NCBI GenBank assembly: GCA_964631125.1
Contig: CAZVYN010000039.1
Coordinates: 1 to 36,300 of the forward strand
Source of the DNA: CAZVYN01 sp964631125
Lineage (GTDB): Bacteria; Eisenbacteria; RBG-16-71-46; CAIMUX01
DNA length: 36,300 nt
Reading direction: 5' to 3'
Below are positions 23,600-32,329 of this stretch, piece after piece. Numbering within the stretch: position 1 is the stretch's first letter; each line of letters opens with the position of its first letter. The notes under the pieces were generated by a model. It was given only the letters and a program-made list of their open reading frames with translations. It did not search any database and had not been told where the DNA came from. The position numbers were made by a program, and so were the translations under genes.

Positions 23600-25663
23600 A
23601 TGGCTGCGAAGACCGCGATCCGTCCCGAAGACATCTACGAGTTGCGCTCGCCGGGCGTGGTCTCGCTCTCCCCCGACGGCCGCCGACTCGTCGTGGCGGT
23701 GGGGCGCGCCAGCCAGGAGAAACTGACGAATCTCTCGCAGCTCTGGATGATCGATCTGGAGCGTGAGAACGATTCCGCGCGTCCGTTCACGCAGGGCAAC
23801 TGGGTCGACGCGATGCCGAAGTGGTCTCCCACCGGCCAGGAGATCGCGTTCCTCTCCAACCGCAGCGGCAAGATGGAGCTCTGGCTCATCCCGGCCGACG
23901 GCGGAGAGGCGCGCCAGTTGTCGAAGCTCGAGGGCTCGATCTCCGATTTCGACTGGGACCGAAAGGGCGTCCGCCTGGTCGTCTCTTTCACACCGCGCGA
24001 CCCCGACGTGAAGGAGCGGGAGCAGAAGAAGAAACTGGGCGAGCCGGGCGCGGATGGGCCGGCGGTGCGCGAGATCGGTCGACTGTTCTACAAGTTGGAC
24101 GGCGCGGGCTTCCTTCCCAAGAGCCGCTCGCACCTCTGGATCATCGACGCGAAGACCGGGCGCGGCCGTCAGCTCACGGCGGACGACACGTACGACGAGG
24201 CCGAACCGCGATTCGCGCGCGACGGTCGCTCTGTCTTCTTCGTCAGCAATCGCACCCCCGAGCCCGATCGCGAACTGATGCGGGTCGACCTCTGGCGCGT
24301 GACCTTGCGCGGCGGCGCCATCGAGAAAGTGCGCACGTTCGATGGACCGACCGGGAGCGCCGCGCTCAGCCCGGACGGAGAGTGGATCGCGTTCTTCGGC
24401 AAGCGGGATCCGAACCAGCCTTGGAACCAGCACCATGACAAGCTCTGGCTCGTCCCGGCGAAGGGCGGCCGGCCGGTGGAGTTGACGGCGAAACTGGATC
24501 GCGGCGTCGGGAACACCGCCATCTCCGACACCTTCGGGATGGGCGCGCCGACCGTTCCGCATTGGAGTCCCGACAGCAACTGGATCTACTTCTCGATCGC
24601 CAACGAAGGCTCGACGGAAGTCTGGGCGGTCGACCGACGCAAGCCGGCGCCCAAGCCGGTGCTCTCGCGTCCCGGGGTGGTCATCGACTTCGCGTTGGAC
24701 TTCGAGCGCGGCCGAATCCACTCGAGCTTCAGCTCGCTGGAGAACCCAGGGGAGATCTGGAGCGATCCGCTGAGAGTGGCGCCCGCGAACAAGACGGGCG
24801 GCGCCCCCACGTCGCGGCCGATCGAGCCGACCCAGCGCACCGCGTTCAACGCGTGGCTCGAGCGGCGCAAGGTGGCGATCCCCGATGAGTTCTGGTTCAC
24901 CGGCAAGAGCCGCAATCAGGTCCAGGGATGGGTGCTCAATCCTCCGGGCGTGAATCGCGCGCGGCAACATGCGGGCATCCTCTACATCCACGGCGGACCG
25001 GCCACCCAGTACGCCCGGATCTACTTCCACGAGTTCCAGGTGCTGGCCGCGAGCGGCTACGTCGTCTTGTACAGCAATCCGCGCGGCGGGACCGGCTATT
25101 CGGAGAGGCATCTGAACTCGATCGTCGATCAGTGGGGCACGCACGACTACGACGACCTGATGGATTTCACCGATGTCGCGCTGCGCAAGAACCGCCACCT
25201 GTCGCGTCGTCGACTGGCTGTGGGCGGCGGATCGTACGGCGGCTTCATGACCAACTGGATCATCGGTCACACCGATCGCTTCGCCTGCGCGATCACGCAG
25301 CGGTCGATCTCGAACCTGATGAGCTTCGTCGGCTCCAGCGACTTCGGCTACTACTGGCCGAACGAGTTCGGCAGCAAGGGGCCCTGGGAGAATCCGCAGC
25401 ACTACCTGAAGCGCTCGCCCCTCACTTACCTGAAGAACATGAAGACGCCGACTCTGATCGAGCACCAAGAGGAGGACCACCGCTGTCCGATCGAGCAGGC
25501 CGAGCAGCTCTGGTCGGCGCTCAAGTGGAAGGGCGTGCCGGTCGAGTTCCTGCGTTACCCCGCCGAGCCGCACGGGATGTCGCGCAACGGGCGGCCGGAC
25601 CGACGTATCGATCGGATGCAGCGAATCCTCGCTTGGCTCGGGAAGTGGACGAAGGCGCGGTAA
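23600..25663 (+). CDS. S9-family prolyl oligopeptidase / acylaminoacyl-peptidase
   Basis: A 687-residue serine peptidase. The N-terminal ~400 residues form a beta-propeller (repeated SPDG, WSPTGQEIAFLSNRSGK, LSPDGEWIAFFGKR). An alpha/beta-hydrolase domain follows. The triad is visible: S545 in GGGSYGGFMTN, D626 in HQEEDHRCP and H658 in PAEPHGMSRNG. GILYIHGGPATQY supplies the oxyanion region. No signal peptide is seen, so it is cytosolic and probably trims short peptides. The start has gcaggagga upstream. It may act downstream of secreted proteases such as the one at 18250-21696 (inference). The GWxTD lipoprotein gene overlaps its last 19 bases. Confidence 0.93.
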   Translation: MAAKTAIRPEDIYELRSPGVVSLSPDGRRLVVAVGRASQEKLTNLSQLWMIDLERENDSARPFTQGNWVDAMPKWSPTGQEIAFLSNRSGKMELWLIPADGGEARQLSKLEGSISDFDWDRKGVRLVVSFTPRDPDVKEREQKKKLGEPGADGPAVREIGRLFYKLDGAGFLPKSRSHLWIIDAKTGRGRQLTADDTYDEAEPRFARDGRSVFFVSNRTPEPDRELMRVDLWRVTLRGGAIEKVRTFDGPTGSAALSPDGEWIAFFGKRDPNQPWNQHHDKLWLVPAKGGRPVELTAKLDRGVGNTAISDTFGMGAPTVPHWSPDSNWIYFSIANEGSTEVWAVDRRKPAPKPVLSRPGVVIDFALDFERGRIHSSFSSLENPGEIWSDPLRVAPANKTGGAPTSRPIEPTQRTAFNAWLERRKVAIPDEFWFTGKSRNQVQGWVLNPPGVNRARQHAGILYIHGGPATQYARIYFHEFQVLAASGYVVLYSNPRGGTGYSERHLNSIVDQWGTHDYDDLMDFTDVALRKNRHLSRRRLAVGGGSYGGFMTNWIIGHTDRFACAITQRSISNLMSFVGSSDFGYYWPNEFGSKGPWENPQHYLKRSPLTYLKNMKTPTLIEHQEEDHRCPIEQAEQLWSALKWKGVPVEFLRYPAEPHGMSRNGRPDRRIDRMQRILAWLGKWTKAR

Positions 25664-28377
25664 GCACGCACGTCGAGCGTCTGGGCCGCGCGACGCCCAC
25701 GTCCCCGAGGGCGCGACGGACGACGCCCCGAATTGCCTCGGTCGCGTGGGGGCGCGCCGTGGTCATCGGTCTGTTGATGTGCGTGGGGTCGGGGTGCATC
25801 AAGCGGGATCCGAAGCCGTATGCGCCGGCGCGGCCGGAGGCGAGTGGGAGTGAGGTCGCGGCGCCGACTTGGACGGCGGCGACGATGGACCGTGAGTTGG
25901 CGGGGATCGAGGCGATGCTCCGCGATCCGGAGGCGTCGCCGGCCCGAGTCTATGAACGGATCGAGCGGCTCTTCCGCGGGATCCTCGGCGCGAACGACGG
26001 ATTACCGAGTGAGGAGCACGCTCGGGTCATCGCGAGCGAGATCGACGGATACGAGCGGTCGCTGGAGCAGCTCGGCATCAGTGTGGCCGCCCTGTGGCGG
26101 CAACGATTCGACAACTCGCGACCCGAGGAGCGAGAGCGGTTCCGCGCCGCGAGTCGGCTCGCGTTGCGCTGGGGGCTCGCGTCGATGCGGCTCGGCGGAG
26201 CCGATGCGCGCGTGGCGGGAGCGGAGCGGCTGGCCGATGCCGCGAATTGGGCCGACGACGACGCGCTCTCGGCGCTGCTCCTCTCGGCCTATGAGGACGC
26301 CGTCGGATTCCGCTCGAATGCACGCGCGCGGCTCGACCGATTCAGTGAGGAGCACGGGCCGCATGCGGTGGTCGATCTCACGCGTGTGCGAAAGCTGGAG
26401 CGGGCGTGGAAGATCACCGGCCTGACGGGAGAGCTGCACTCCGCCAAGCGATTGCTCGACGAGATGCGCGCGGCGCGCAGCGGTTTCGATACGCCGTGGC
26501 TGCTGCTCGAAGAGGCGCGGCTCGCGTTCTTCGAGGACTCGATCCCGGCGGCGCGGCGGCTGGCCGCGATGGTCTTGGAAGCGCCCGAGAACCGACTCGC
26601 CGACTCGCTCTCCGCGATCGATGCGGGCCTGCTGCTCGGTCTGCTCGAAGTCCGCGCGCTGGAATTCGAGCGGGCGGAGCGACGTTTCGAGCAGACGCGC
26701 AGATGGGCCGAACGGCGCCCGGAGCGGAGTGATCTCGCCGCCTGGATGCGGACGCCGTGGGATCTGTGGACGCCGGAAAACCGCATCGCCTTCGACACCG
26801 CGCCCGATCCCGACGGCTGGATCGAGCAGTACTGGCGCTCCTCCGATCCGATCCTGGCCACGCCGCGCGTGTTGGAGAATCGGCTCGAGTACTACCGGCG
26901 GGTGGCCGAGGCGCACTTCGCCTTCTCCGATCTCGATCCCGCCGCGACCGGCCCGTCGACCGATCCGGGGCGCGCCGTGCTCCGTTTCGGCTGGCCGACC
27001 ACGTGGCGCAATCTCGGCGCGCGCCCATTGCTCGGTCACGACCGCGAGAGTCCTTTGGACTTCAGCGTCTTCCTGACCTGGGAGTTCGTTTACGAGCTGA
27101 GGCTGCCGGGAGCAAGCGGACTCGGTCCGCGCTTCGGGCCCGGCCCCGCGCGACAGATGTGGCTGGCCGGCAATCCGCGTCTGCAACAGTCACTCATCTT
27201 CCAGGAACGCGCGGGGACCTCGCGCTTCGTCCGCGCCGATTCGCTCGACGCGTCGATCTGGCCCCCGTTCCTCTTCCGCTTCGACTTCCTCGGGCTCGGC
27301 TATCCGCTGCATGCGCGGATCACGCGGTTCCGCGCGCCCGAAGGGGGCGTGCGTCTCCTCGTCAGTTTCGATACCTGCCTGCCCGACTACTCGGTCCGTT
27401 ACCCGCTCCAAGGACTGCGTTTCGAAGGCGACGCGGAAGTGGCGACGGTGCTCTACGGATTCGAGAGCGCGCGGCGCATGCAGCGCTCGGAGCCCATCGC
27501 GAGACGAACGGGGCCACGGACGGGAGGCGCGGCTACTCCCGAGACGAACCCGAACGCGAACTCCGCACCGGGAACTCTCGCGCTGCCGCCGGCCGCGACG
27601 CCGCCCACGCAACCTTGGCGTGTGCTCGACGAGGCCGATCTCCTGCTGGCGGAAGAGGTCCGACTGCCGGGCGGCCGCGAGTTGCGGCGACGCTCGGCGC
27701 TCTTCGAGTTCGCCGCGATCGACTCCGGAGTCGTGCGCGTCGCGTCTCGGCTGCTCTTGCGCCGCGAGATCGACACGGACGGGGATGGGGACGCGGATGG
27801 GGAGGCGGGCGTCACGAAGATCGTCGGGATCGGCGTCGACAATGGTCAGCCGTTCTCGATCCGCGGTTTCTCGGCCGACACCCTCGACGCCTCGGACCTG
27901 CTGCTCGCGAGTTCGATCCAGGTCCACCAGGAGGAAGAGCGGGATCGGACCCTGCCCTCCGGCGTCATCGTGAACGGCCCGGAGCTCCGCGATCTGGCGC
28001 CGGTCGCGCGGGCCGGCGAATTCTTCCTGCCGGGAGAGGAGATCGCCTATTACCTCGAGCTCTACAACGTCGAGCCGCGCGCGGCCGGACCCTCGGTGGA
28101 GGTCTCGACCGCGCTCGAGCGGTTGGACGACCGTGGCGTCGTCGACTACCGCGTGACGCTGCGCACCGGACCGCAGCGCTTGCGCAACTCGCGCGCGACG
28201 CAGTGGAATCTCGTGCGGCAGGTCGGCTTCGGCGACCTCGAGCCGGGCCGCTATCGACTCGCGGTGCGCCTGGTCGAGCCGGCAAGCGGCCGCCACTTCT
28301 CACGCAGCGCCGAGTTCGTCGTCGTCTCACCCGAGGATGTCGTCGAGTACTACCGATGGAGAGACTTGGAGCAGTAG
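25645..28377 (+). CDS. GWxTD-type lipoprotein, large
   Basis: A protein of about 910 residues with a lipoprotein signal (AVVIGLLMCVGSGC, lipid cysteine C51). The N-terminal part is helical and TPR-like. From about residue 390 it matches the GWxTD domain: a W.SSDPILATPRVLENRLEYY block, YYRRVAEAHFAFS, then TDPGRAVLRFGWPTTW in place of GW.TD.GR..I.YG.P. A beta-rich C-terminal region ends with FLPGEEIAYYLELYNV, resembling the EIYNL signature of these proteins. GWxTD proteins are typical of FCB and neighbouring phyla; their function is unknown. GTG 25645 overlaps the S9 gene; the only later start before the lipobox, GTG 25759, would leave the signal without positive charges, so I prefer 25645. A 14-bp-stem hairpin follows the stop. 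Confidence 0.8.
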   Translation: MDEGAVSTHVERLGRATPTSPRARRTTPRIASVAWGRAVVIGLLMCVGSGCIKRDPKPYAPARPEASGSEVAAPTWTAATMDRELAGIEAMLRDPEASPARVYERIERLFRGILGANDGLPSEEHARVIASEIDGYERSLEQLGISVAALWRQRFDNSRPEERERFRAASRLALRWGLASMRLGGADARVAGAERLADAANWADDDALSALLLSAYEDAVGFRSNARARLDRFSEEHGPHAVVDLTRVRKLERAWKITGLTGELHSAKRLLDEMRAARSGFDTPWLLLEEARLAFFEDSIPAARRLAAMVLEAPENRLADSLSAIDAGLLLGLLEVRALEFERAERRFEQTRRWAERRPERSDLAAWMRTPWDLWTPENRIAFDTAPDPDGWIEQYWRSSDPILATPRVLENRLEYYRRVAEAHFAFSDLDPAATGPSTDPGRAVLRFGWPTTWRNLGARPLLGHDRESPLDFSVFLTWEFVYELRLPGASGLGPRFGPGPARQMWLAGNPRLQQSLIFQERAGTSRFVRADSLDASIWPPFLFRFDFLGLGYPLHARITRFRAPEGGVRLLVSFDTCLPDYSVRYPLQGLRFEGDAEVATVLYGFESARRMQRSEPIARRTGPRTGGAATPETNPNANSAPGTLALPPAATPPTQPWRVLDEADLLLAEEVRLPGGRELRRRSALFEFAAIDSGVVRVASRLLLRREIDTDGDGDADGEAGVTKIVGIGVDNGQPFSIRGFSADTLDASDLLLASSIQVHQEEERDRTLPSGVIVNGPELRDLAPVARAGEFFLPGEEIAYYLELYNVEPRAAGPSVEVSTALERLDDRGVVDYRVTLRTGPQRLRNSRATQWNLVRQVGFGDLEPGRYRLAVRLVEPASGRHFSRSAEFVVVSPEDVVEYYRWRDLEQ

Positions 28378-28406
28378 TCGTGCGACGCGCCGCGCGTCAC
28401 ACGACT
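28376..28406. terminator. Long hairpin between convergent genes
   Basis: The arms 28376-28389 and 28393-28406 pair over 13 of 14 positions with a 3-nt loop. The hairpin begins inside the TAG of the GWxTD gene and lies just before the end of the DsbA-like gene on the other strand. There is no T-tract on either side, so it may act as a bidirectional or Rho-assisted end, or as a mRNA 3' protector. Confidence 0.5.
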
Positions 28407-28417
28407 CCGTCATTGGC

Positions 28418-29110
28418 CTACCGCGCCCGCGCCCGCGCATCCCGCACCAACTTGGCCAACACGTCATACCCCTGCGCCCCCACCACCATCGCCCCTCCCG
28501 CCTCGAACGTCGGCACCCCCGTGATCCCCTTCTCCCGCGTCCGCGCCCATTGCAAATCCAACTCGCGCGCCAGCGTCCGCTTCTCCAACGTCTCTGCCGC
28601 CTCGGCTCGATCCAGTCCGGCTGCGACCGCCAGCGCCAGGAGCGTCGCTCGATCGGAGATGTTCGCCCCATCCACGAAGTACGCGCGGAAGACGGCGTCG
28701 TGGAAGGCGACTCCCTTGCCTTTCGCATCCGCGAGCAGCGCGAGTTCCTGCGCATCGCGGCTGTTGTAGGTCATGAGCCGCTCCTGGTTGTACGGGAGGC
28801 CCTCCGACGCCGCGATCTGCCCGAGACGTTCCGCCGACGCGCGCAGCCGCGGCATGGCGGCAGGTCCTCCGAAGAGATCGAGCAGAGCCTGGCCCTCGGC
28901 CGGTGTCTCGGGGTGGAGCGGGAAATAGACGTACTCGACTTCGATGTCGTACTCGCGAGCCAATCGGTCAACACGCCCGGTGCTGACGTAGCACCACGGT
29001 CAGACGAAGTCGGTGTAGACCGTGAACGTGACCGGGGCTTGGGTCGAGGCGACCGAGAGCGGGGCCGCGAGGGCGAGGAAGAGATATGCCGACGAGAGGA
29101 GGGGGATCAT
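28418..29110 (-). CDS. Exported DsbA/FrnE-like selenoprotein, active site U-P-W-C
   Basis: Read through one in-frame UGA (29002-29000), this 230-codon gene encodes a whole DsbA-family protein. It has a signal peptide (MIPLLSSAYLFLALAAPLSVAS), then VTFTVYTDFV-U-P-W-C-Y, with Sec37 replacing the first cysteine of the CPWC motif. The FrnE-type landmarks follow: VYFPLHPETPAEG, a helical insert, and the cis-proline loop GITGVPTFEAGGAMVVGAQG. Without read-through, the first ATG would lie after the active site and give a 181-residue protein lacking its catalytic centre. ATG 29110 has aggag six bases upstream. An 8-bp stem-loop lies 20 nt after the UGA. FrnE relatives are usually cytosolic, so export is notable. 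It is the last gene of a seven-gene run. Role inferred: thiol-disulfide exchange in the envelope. Confidence 0.9.
28967..28987 (-). promoter_or_regulatory. Bacterial SECIS-like stem-loop of the DsbA-like gene
   Basis: On the minus strand, GUCAGCAC pairs with GUGUUGAC over 8 bp (one G-U), closing a CGGGC loop that starts 20 nt after the UGA and has G at its second position. This meets the published bacterial SECIS rules. A competing 6-bp hairpin (GGUGCU with AGCACC, 28979-28995) shares its 3' arm, so the two are mutually exclusive. Confidence 0.75.
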
Positions 29111-29172
29111 GGAGACTCCTAGCGCTAGAGGAGATGGCGGGAACACGGCGCCAACGTAGCGCATCGGCCGCG

Positions 29173-30096
29173 CTACCAACCGCTCGACGCGCCTCCCCCG
29201 CCGAAGCTACCTCCGCCGCCGGAGAATCCGCCGCCGCCGCTGCTTCCTCCGCTGCTCCATCCGCCGCCGCCCCATCCGCTCGAACTACGGCCCGAGCTGC
29301 GCATGCTGCGCGCCATGGAGCGGCCCGCCTCGGTGTTCGAGAACATCCCGCGCAGAATCCAGAAGCCGATGGCCCAGGCGCCGAACGCGAAGATCCCCGC
29401 CTTCGGGCCGGCGATCGCGCCGGGAAAGACCAGATAGAACGGCATCAGGAACAGATAGAGGAAGATCGCTTGCCCGATCGGCGTGGCCAGCGCGATGAGC
29501 GAGAAGATGCCGAGGATGAAGAAGACGAAGAGCAACATCATGGCCTTCTCCCCTCCGCTCAGTGTCGTGGTGCTCTCCCCTTCGGGCGGCAACGGATCGA
29601 GCCCTCGGAGGAACGCGAGGATCGCGTCGACTCCCCCCTCGATTCCGGCCCCGAAGTCGCCCGCGCGGAACTGTGGCCGCACGACCTCGGCCAGGATGCG
29701 ACCGGCGCGCGCGTCGTTGAGCACCCCTTCGGCGCCGTAGCCGACTTCGATGCGCATCTTGCGGTCGTCGCGCGCGATGAAGAGGAGCACGCCGTCGTCT
29801 TTCCCTTGGCGGCCGAGCTTCCACGCCTCGACCACGCGCATCGTGAAATCCTCCAGCGGCTCTTCTTCGAGCGTGGGGATGGTGAGGACGGAGACCTGAG
29901 CGCCCATCGAGTCCTCGAACTGCGCGAGTTTCGCTGTGAGGCGCGCCTCGACGTCGGGAGGAACGAGGTCGGCTTCATCGACGACGCGGCCGGAGAGGAA
30001 GGGCACCTCCAACGCCGCCGCCGGAGAGGCAACGCAGAGGAAGAAGCAGAGGAAGAAGAGGAGCGCGGCGAATCTCGATGCGACGCGACGCTTCAT
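29173..30096 (-). CDS. TPM-domain (YgcG-like, COG1512) membrane protein
   Basis: A 307-residue protein. A signal peptide (ALLFFLCFFLCVASPAAA) precedes a TPM domain at about residues 30-165 (GRVVDEADLVPPDVEARLTAKLAQFEDSMGAQVSVLTI; KDDGVLLFIARDDRKMRIEVGYGAEGVLND). Two or three membrane segments follow (MLLFVFFILGIFSLIAL and others), and the tail is rich in Ser, Gly and Trp (SGGGGFSGGGGSFGGGGASSGW). This is the exact layout of YgcG-type proteins, which often occur with LemA. The tail is thought to help surface or membrane association. The start overlaps the stop of the preceding TPM gene (ATGA). No LemA is in the window. Function in the family is unclear (membrane maintenance has been proposed). 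Confidence 0.9.
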   Translation of the reverse strand: MKRRVASRFAALLFFLCFFLCVASPAAALEVPFLSGRVVDEADLVPPDVEARLTAKLAQFEDSMGAQVSVLTIPTLEEEPLEDFTMRVVEAWKLGRQGKDDGVLLFIARDDRKMRIEVGYGAEGVLNDARAGRILAEVVRPQFRAGDFGAGIEGGVDAILAFLRGLDPLPPEGESTTTLSGGEKAMMLLFVFFILGIFSLIALATPIGQAIFLYLFLMPFYLVFPGAIAGPKAGIFAFGAWAIGFWILRGMFSNTEAGRSMARSMRSSGRSSSGWGGGGWSSGGSSGGGGFSGGGGSFGGGGASSGW

Positions 30097-30749
30097 GAGT
30101 CGCGCATTCGAGGCGAGTCGCCCAGTTCGTTCAGGTCGGCGTCCGCGCGGAGGAAACCGCGCTCCTCCAGCAACCGGGCGCAAGCGTGGATGGCGTCGAC
30201 GAAGGCAGGCGCGGCGCGGCGCGTCTTGACCCCCTCGGTCAGCCGAGCGGCGATCGCCTGCCACTCGGAAGGAGGCACCTTGGTATGGATCCCCGTATCG
30301 GCCAACACCTCGACGCGATGCTCGAAGAGGCCGACGAAGAGCAGGATCCCCGTGCGATCGCGGGTGCGGAAGACCTCTTCGTCGAGGAACGCGACCTTCG
30401 CGCGGGCCCGGACGTGCGCCTCGCGCTCTGCCTGTGAGATGAGCGAGCGACGGAGCGGCGCGCTCCAGAGGGTCGCCAGATACCCGAGGACGGCGCCGAG
30501 CGCCGTCGGCGCGGTGATCCAGATGACGCCGTGGCCGCCCCAGAACTCTCCCACCAGGTGGAGCAACCCCGCCGCGCCCGAGGCGGCAAGCGCTCCGAAC
30601 GCCGCGCCCTTCCAGGCGGCTTCCTCGTAGTCGTCGCACTGACCGACGACGTACGCCACGATCTCGGCCGACGTGCGCGCCTCGGCCACGCGGGTGGCCT
30701 CCGCGATCGTCGCCAGATCGGCTTCGGTGAAGAGCGTCTCGACGCGCAC
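30093..30749 (-). CDS. TPM-domain membrane protein (COG3762-like)
   Basis: A 218-residue protein. The N-terminus EADLATIAEATRVAEARTSAEIVAYVVGQCDDYEEAAWKGA is a split TPM-type domain interrupted by two membrane segments (about residues 50-100: AAFGALAASGAAGLLHLV, WITAPTALGAVLGYLATLW). The second half resumes with AFLDEEVFRTRDRTGILLFVGLFEHRVEVLADTGIH, a match to TPM strands. The start is GTG 30749 with gagagga six bases upstream; no ATG lies nearby, and the frame further up is not protein-like. Co-occurrence with a YgcG-like gene is the common arrangement. It is translationally coupled to that gene by a 4-bp overlap. Confidence 0.82.
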   Translation of the reverse strand: MRVETLFTEADLATIAEATRVAEARTSAEIVAYVVGQCDDYEEAAWKGAAFGALAASGAAGLLHLVGEFWGGHGVIWITAPTALGAVLGYLATLWSAPLRRSLISQAEREAHVRARAKVAFLDEEVFRTRDRTGILLFVGLFEHRVEVLADTGIHTKVPPSEWQAIAARLTEGVKTRRAAPAFVDAIHACARLLEERGFLRADADLNELGDSPRMRDS

Positions 30750-30802
30750 GGAATCCTCTCGGAACGGATCGCTTCGCCCCCGGTCGGACCGGGAGCGAGG
30801 CT

Positions 30803-31438
30803 TCAGCTCAGTTTTGTCGCCAGGTTGGTGACGAAGTCTTGCAAGAACGTGACCCGGTTGACCAGGAGCGCGACACGCCCCATCACGGTCAGACCGAAGC
30901 CGGCGCCGAAACCGATCATGAGCGTGTAGATCCCGACGCGCGAAGCGACGCCGAAGGCGCCCGTGTGCGACTTCGAGAAGAAGAAGTACATCAGCGAGCA
31001 GACCAGCCCGACCAGCGCAATGACGGCGTTGACTCCGCCGAGGTCCGGCGTGATCGGACGGGTCGCCCCCTCCATCTGCAGGAAGACGCCGGTCTTGAGC
31101 GCGAGCGGGATGAACAAGCCGGTCGAGATCCCGATGTAGAACGCGAGCGAGAGTCGCGAGAGCCAACTCAGACTCGGCGAGAGCCGGAACCACATGAGGA
31201 TCCCGAGCGCGGTCGGAATGAGATAGACCCAGTTGCGCTCCTCGAAGAGCGGGACCTGCACCTTGTCGTGGAAGCCCGTGTGATAGAGCAACATCGTCCA
31301 GTAGCCGGTGACGACTCCGACCCACAGCCGCTCGGCGAACTTGTAGAACGGGTTGTCGCCGAAGAGGAACGAGAAGATGGCGAGCGTGATGATCGCCGCC
31401 AGCCCCTGCCAGGCGAGTTGGGCCCAGGTCACTTCCAT
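30803..31438 (-). CDS. Polytopic membrane protein, unknown (cluster gene 4)
   Basis: A 211-residue protein with about six membrane segments (LAWQGLAAIITLAIFSFLFG; WVGVVTGYWTMLLYHTG; WVYLIPTALGILMWF; LSLAFYIGISTGLFIPLAL; VNAVIALVGLVCSLMYFFF; VGIYTLMIGFGAGFGLTVMGRV). No channel, transporter or enzyme motif is recognised. It lies 34 bp after the previous cluster gene and 53 bp before the TPM genes on the same strand, so probably the same transcript. Presumed to assemble with the three other membrane proteins of the cluster. Confidence 0.75.
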   Translation of the reverse strand: MEVTWAQLAWQGLAAIITLAIFSFLFGDNPFYKFAERLWVGVVTGYWTMLLYHTGFHDKVQVPLFEERNWVYLIPTALGILMWFRLSPSLSWLSRLSLAFYIGISTGLFIPLALKTGVFLQMEGATRPITPDLGGVNAVIALVGLVCSLMYFFFSKSHTGAFGVASRVGIYTLMIGFGAGFGLTVMGRVALLVNRVTFLQDFVTNLATKLS

Positions 31439-31472
31439 CCGGTCACATCCAATGCGGTCGCTCCCGAGGTTC

Positions 31473-32327
31473 TCATCGTGTGCGCATTCGCGCGCGCGCG
31501 CGCCGTTGCGCCACGTAGCCGATGTTGCTCAGGACGATGAAGGCGAGGATCACGATGTGCGTCGTGACCTGGAACGGCATGTAGCGCGATCCGTCGCCGG
31601 GGCGTCCGACTAGTTGCTCGTACTCGGCCGCGCCCTTGCCGCCCGGGAGCAGTCCGAAGAGCTGGCCCGACTGCAGGTACGGGTAGTAGTCGGAGGCCAT
31701 GACGCCGGTCACCCCGAGCGCGAGCTTCATGCCGTACTTGGCCTGTCCGTACTGGAGCCAATAGTCGGCGACGTTGCCCGCGCCGATGGAGATGACCGCG
31801 GCGACGTCGTCGTAGTTGCGGATGTCGCGCATCATCGGGATGCGATCGGTCGGCGTCCCGTAGTAGTCGGTCGGGAACGGCACGCGGAAGTCGCTCCCCA
31901 TGGCGAGGATCGTGATCGCGGGGTACGGCTTGTAGCCCAGGAAACACCAGTCCTGATCGCGTTGCTTGCCGAGTTCGCTCGAGATGCGTTCGACCAACTC
32001 GGCCGCCATGCCGGGACCATTCTGCGAGAGCGCGGTCAGGATGACGCGGGCGTCGCGCTCGAAGGCCTGGCGCAAGATCGCTTCGGCCATCGGCTGCAGT
32101 TCGGCCATGGCCGACGGGTCGTAGTCGATGGCCAGATAGAGCACTTCACCCGGCTGCATCGCGCCGACGAAGGAGTGGACCGCGCGCACCTCGGGCGAGA
32201 GGCTCGTCTTCACGGAGATATCGACGACCACCGGGAGCAGCACGGCCGCCGCCAGGACGATGTAGATCACGCGTCGATCGACGGTGACCAGCCGTTCGTA
32301 CCAGGGAACGGAGTTCGCGTCGGCCAT
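31473..32327 (-). CDS. Membrane protein with central soluble domain, unknown (cluster gene 3)
   Basis: A 284-residue protein with one membrane segment near the N-terminus (about 20-40, VIYIVLAAAVLLPVVVDISV) and one near the C-terminus (about 258-275, HIVILAFIVLSNIGYVA). The roughly 200-residue domain between them holds YLAIDYDPSAMAELQPMAEAI, RDQDWCFLGYKPYPAITILAMG and YGMKLALGVTGVMASDYYPYL. The alternation of strands and helices looks Rossmann-like, but no nucleotide motif is seen. It starts two bases after the preceding stop, so coupling is near certain. Family not recognised. Confidence 0.75.
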   Translation of the reverse strand: MADANSVPWYERLVTVDRRVIYIVLAAAVLLPVVVDISVKTSLSPEVRAVHSFVGAMQPGEVLYLAIDYDPSAMAELQPMAEAILRQAFERDARVILTALSQNGPGMAAELVERISSELGKQRDQDWCFLGYKPYPAITILAMGSDFRVPFPTDYYGTPTDRIPMMRDIRNYDDVAAVISIGAGNVADYWLQYGQAKYGMKLALGVTGVMASDYYPYLQSGQLFGLLPGGKGAAEYEQLVGRPGDGSRYMPFQVTTHIVILAFIVLSNIGYVAQRRARARMRTR

Positions 32328-32329
32328 GG

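Noticed and set aside
23366..25573. 735-codon open frame on the minus strand opposite the methyltransferase and S9 peptidase genes
   Set aside because: The catalytic triad and propeller motifs are on the plus strand. The antisense product has no recognisable domain.
31490..31505. cgcgcgcgcg run as a microsatellite
   Set aside because: It is coding sequence for the basic C-terminal tail of the membrane protein (RRARARMR) and is short.
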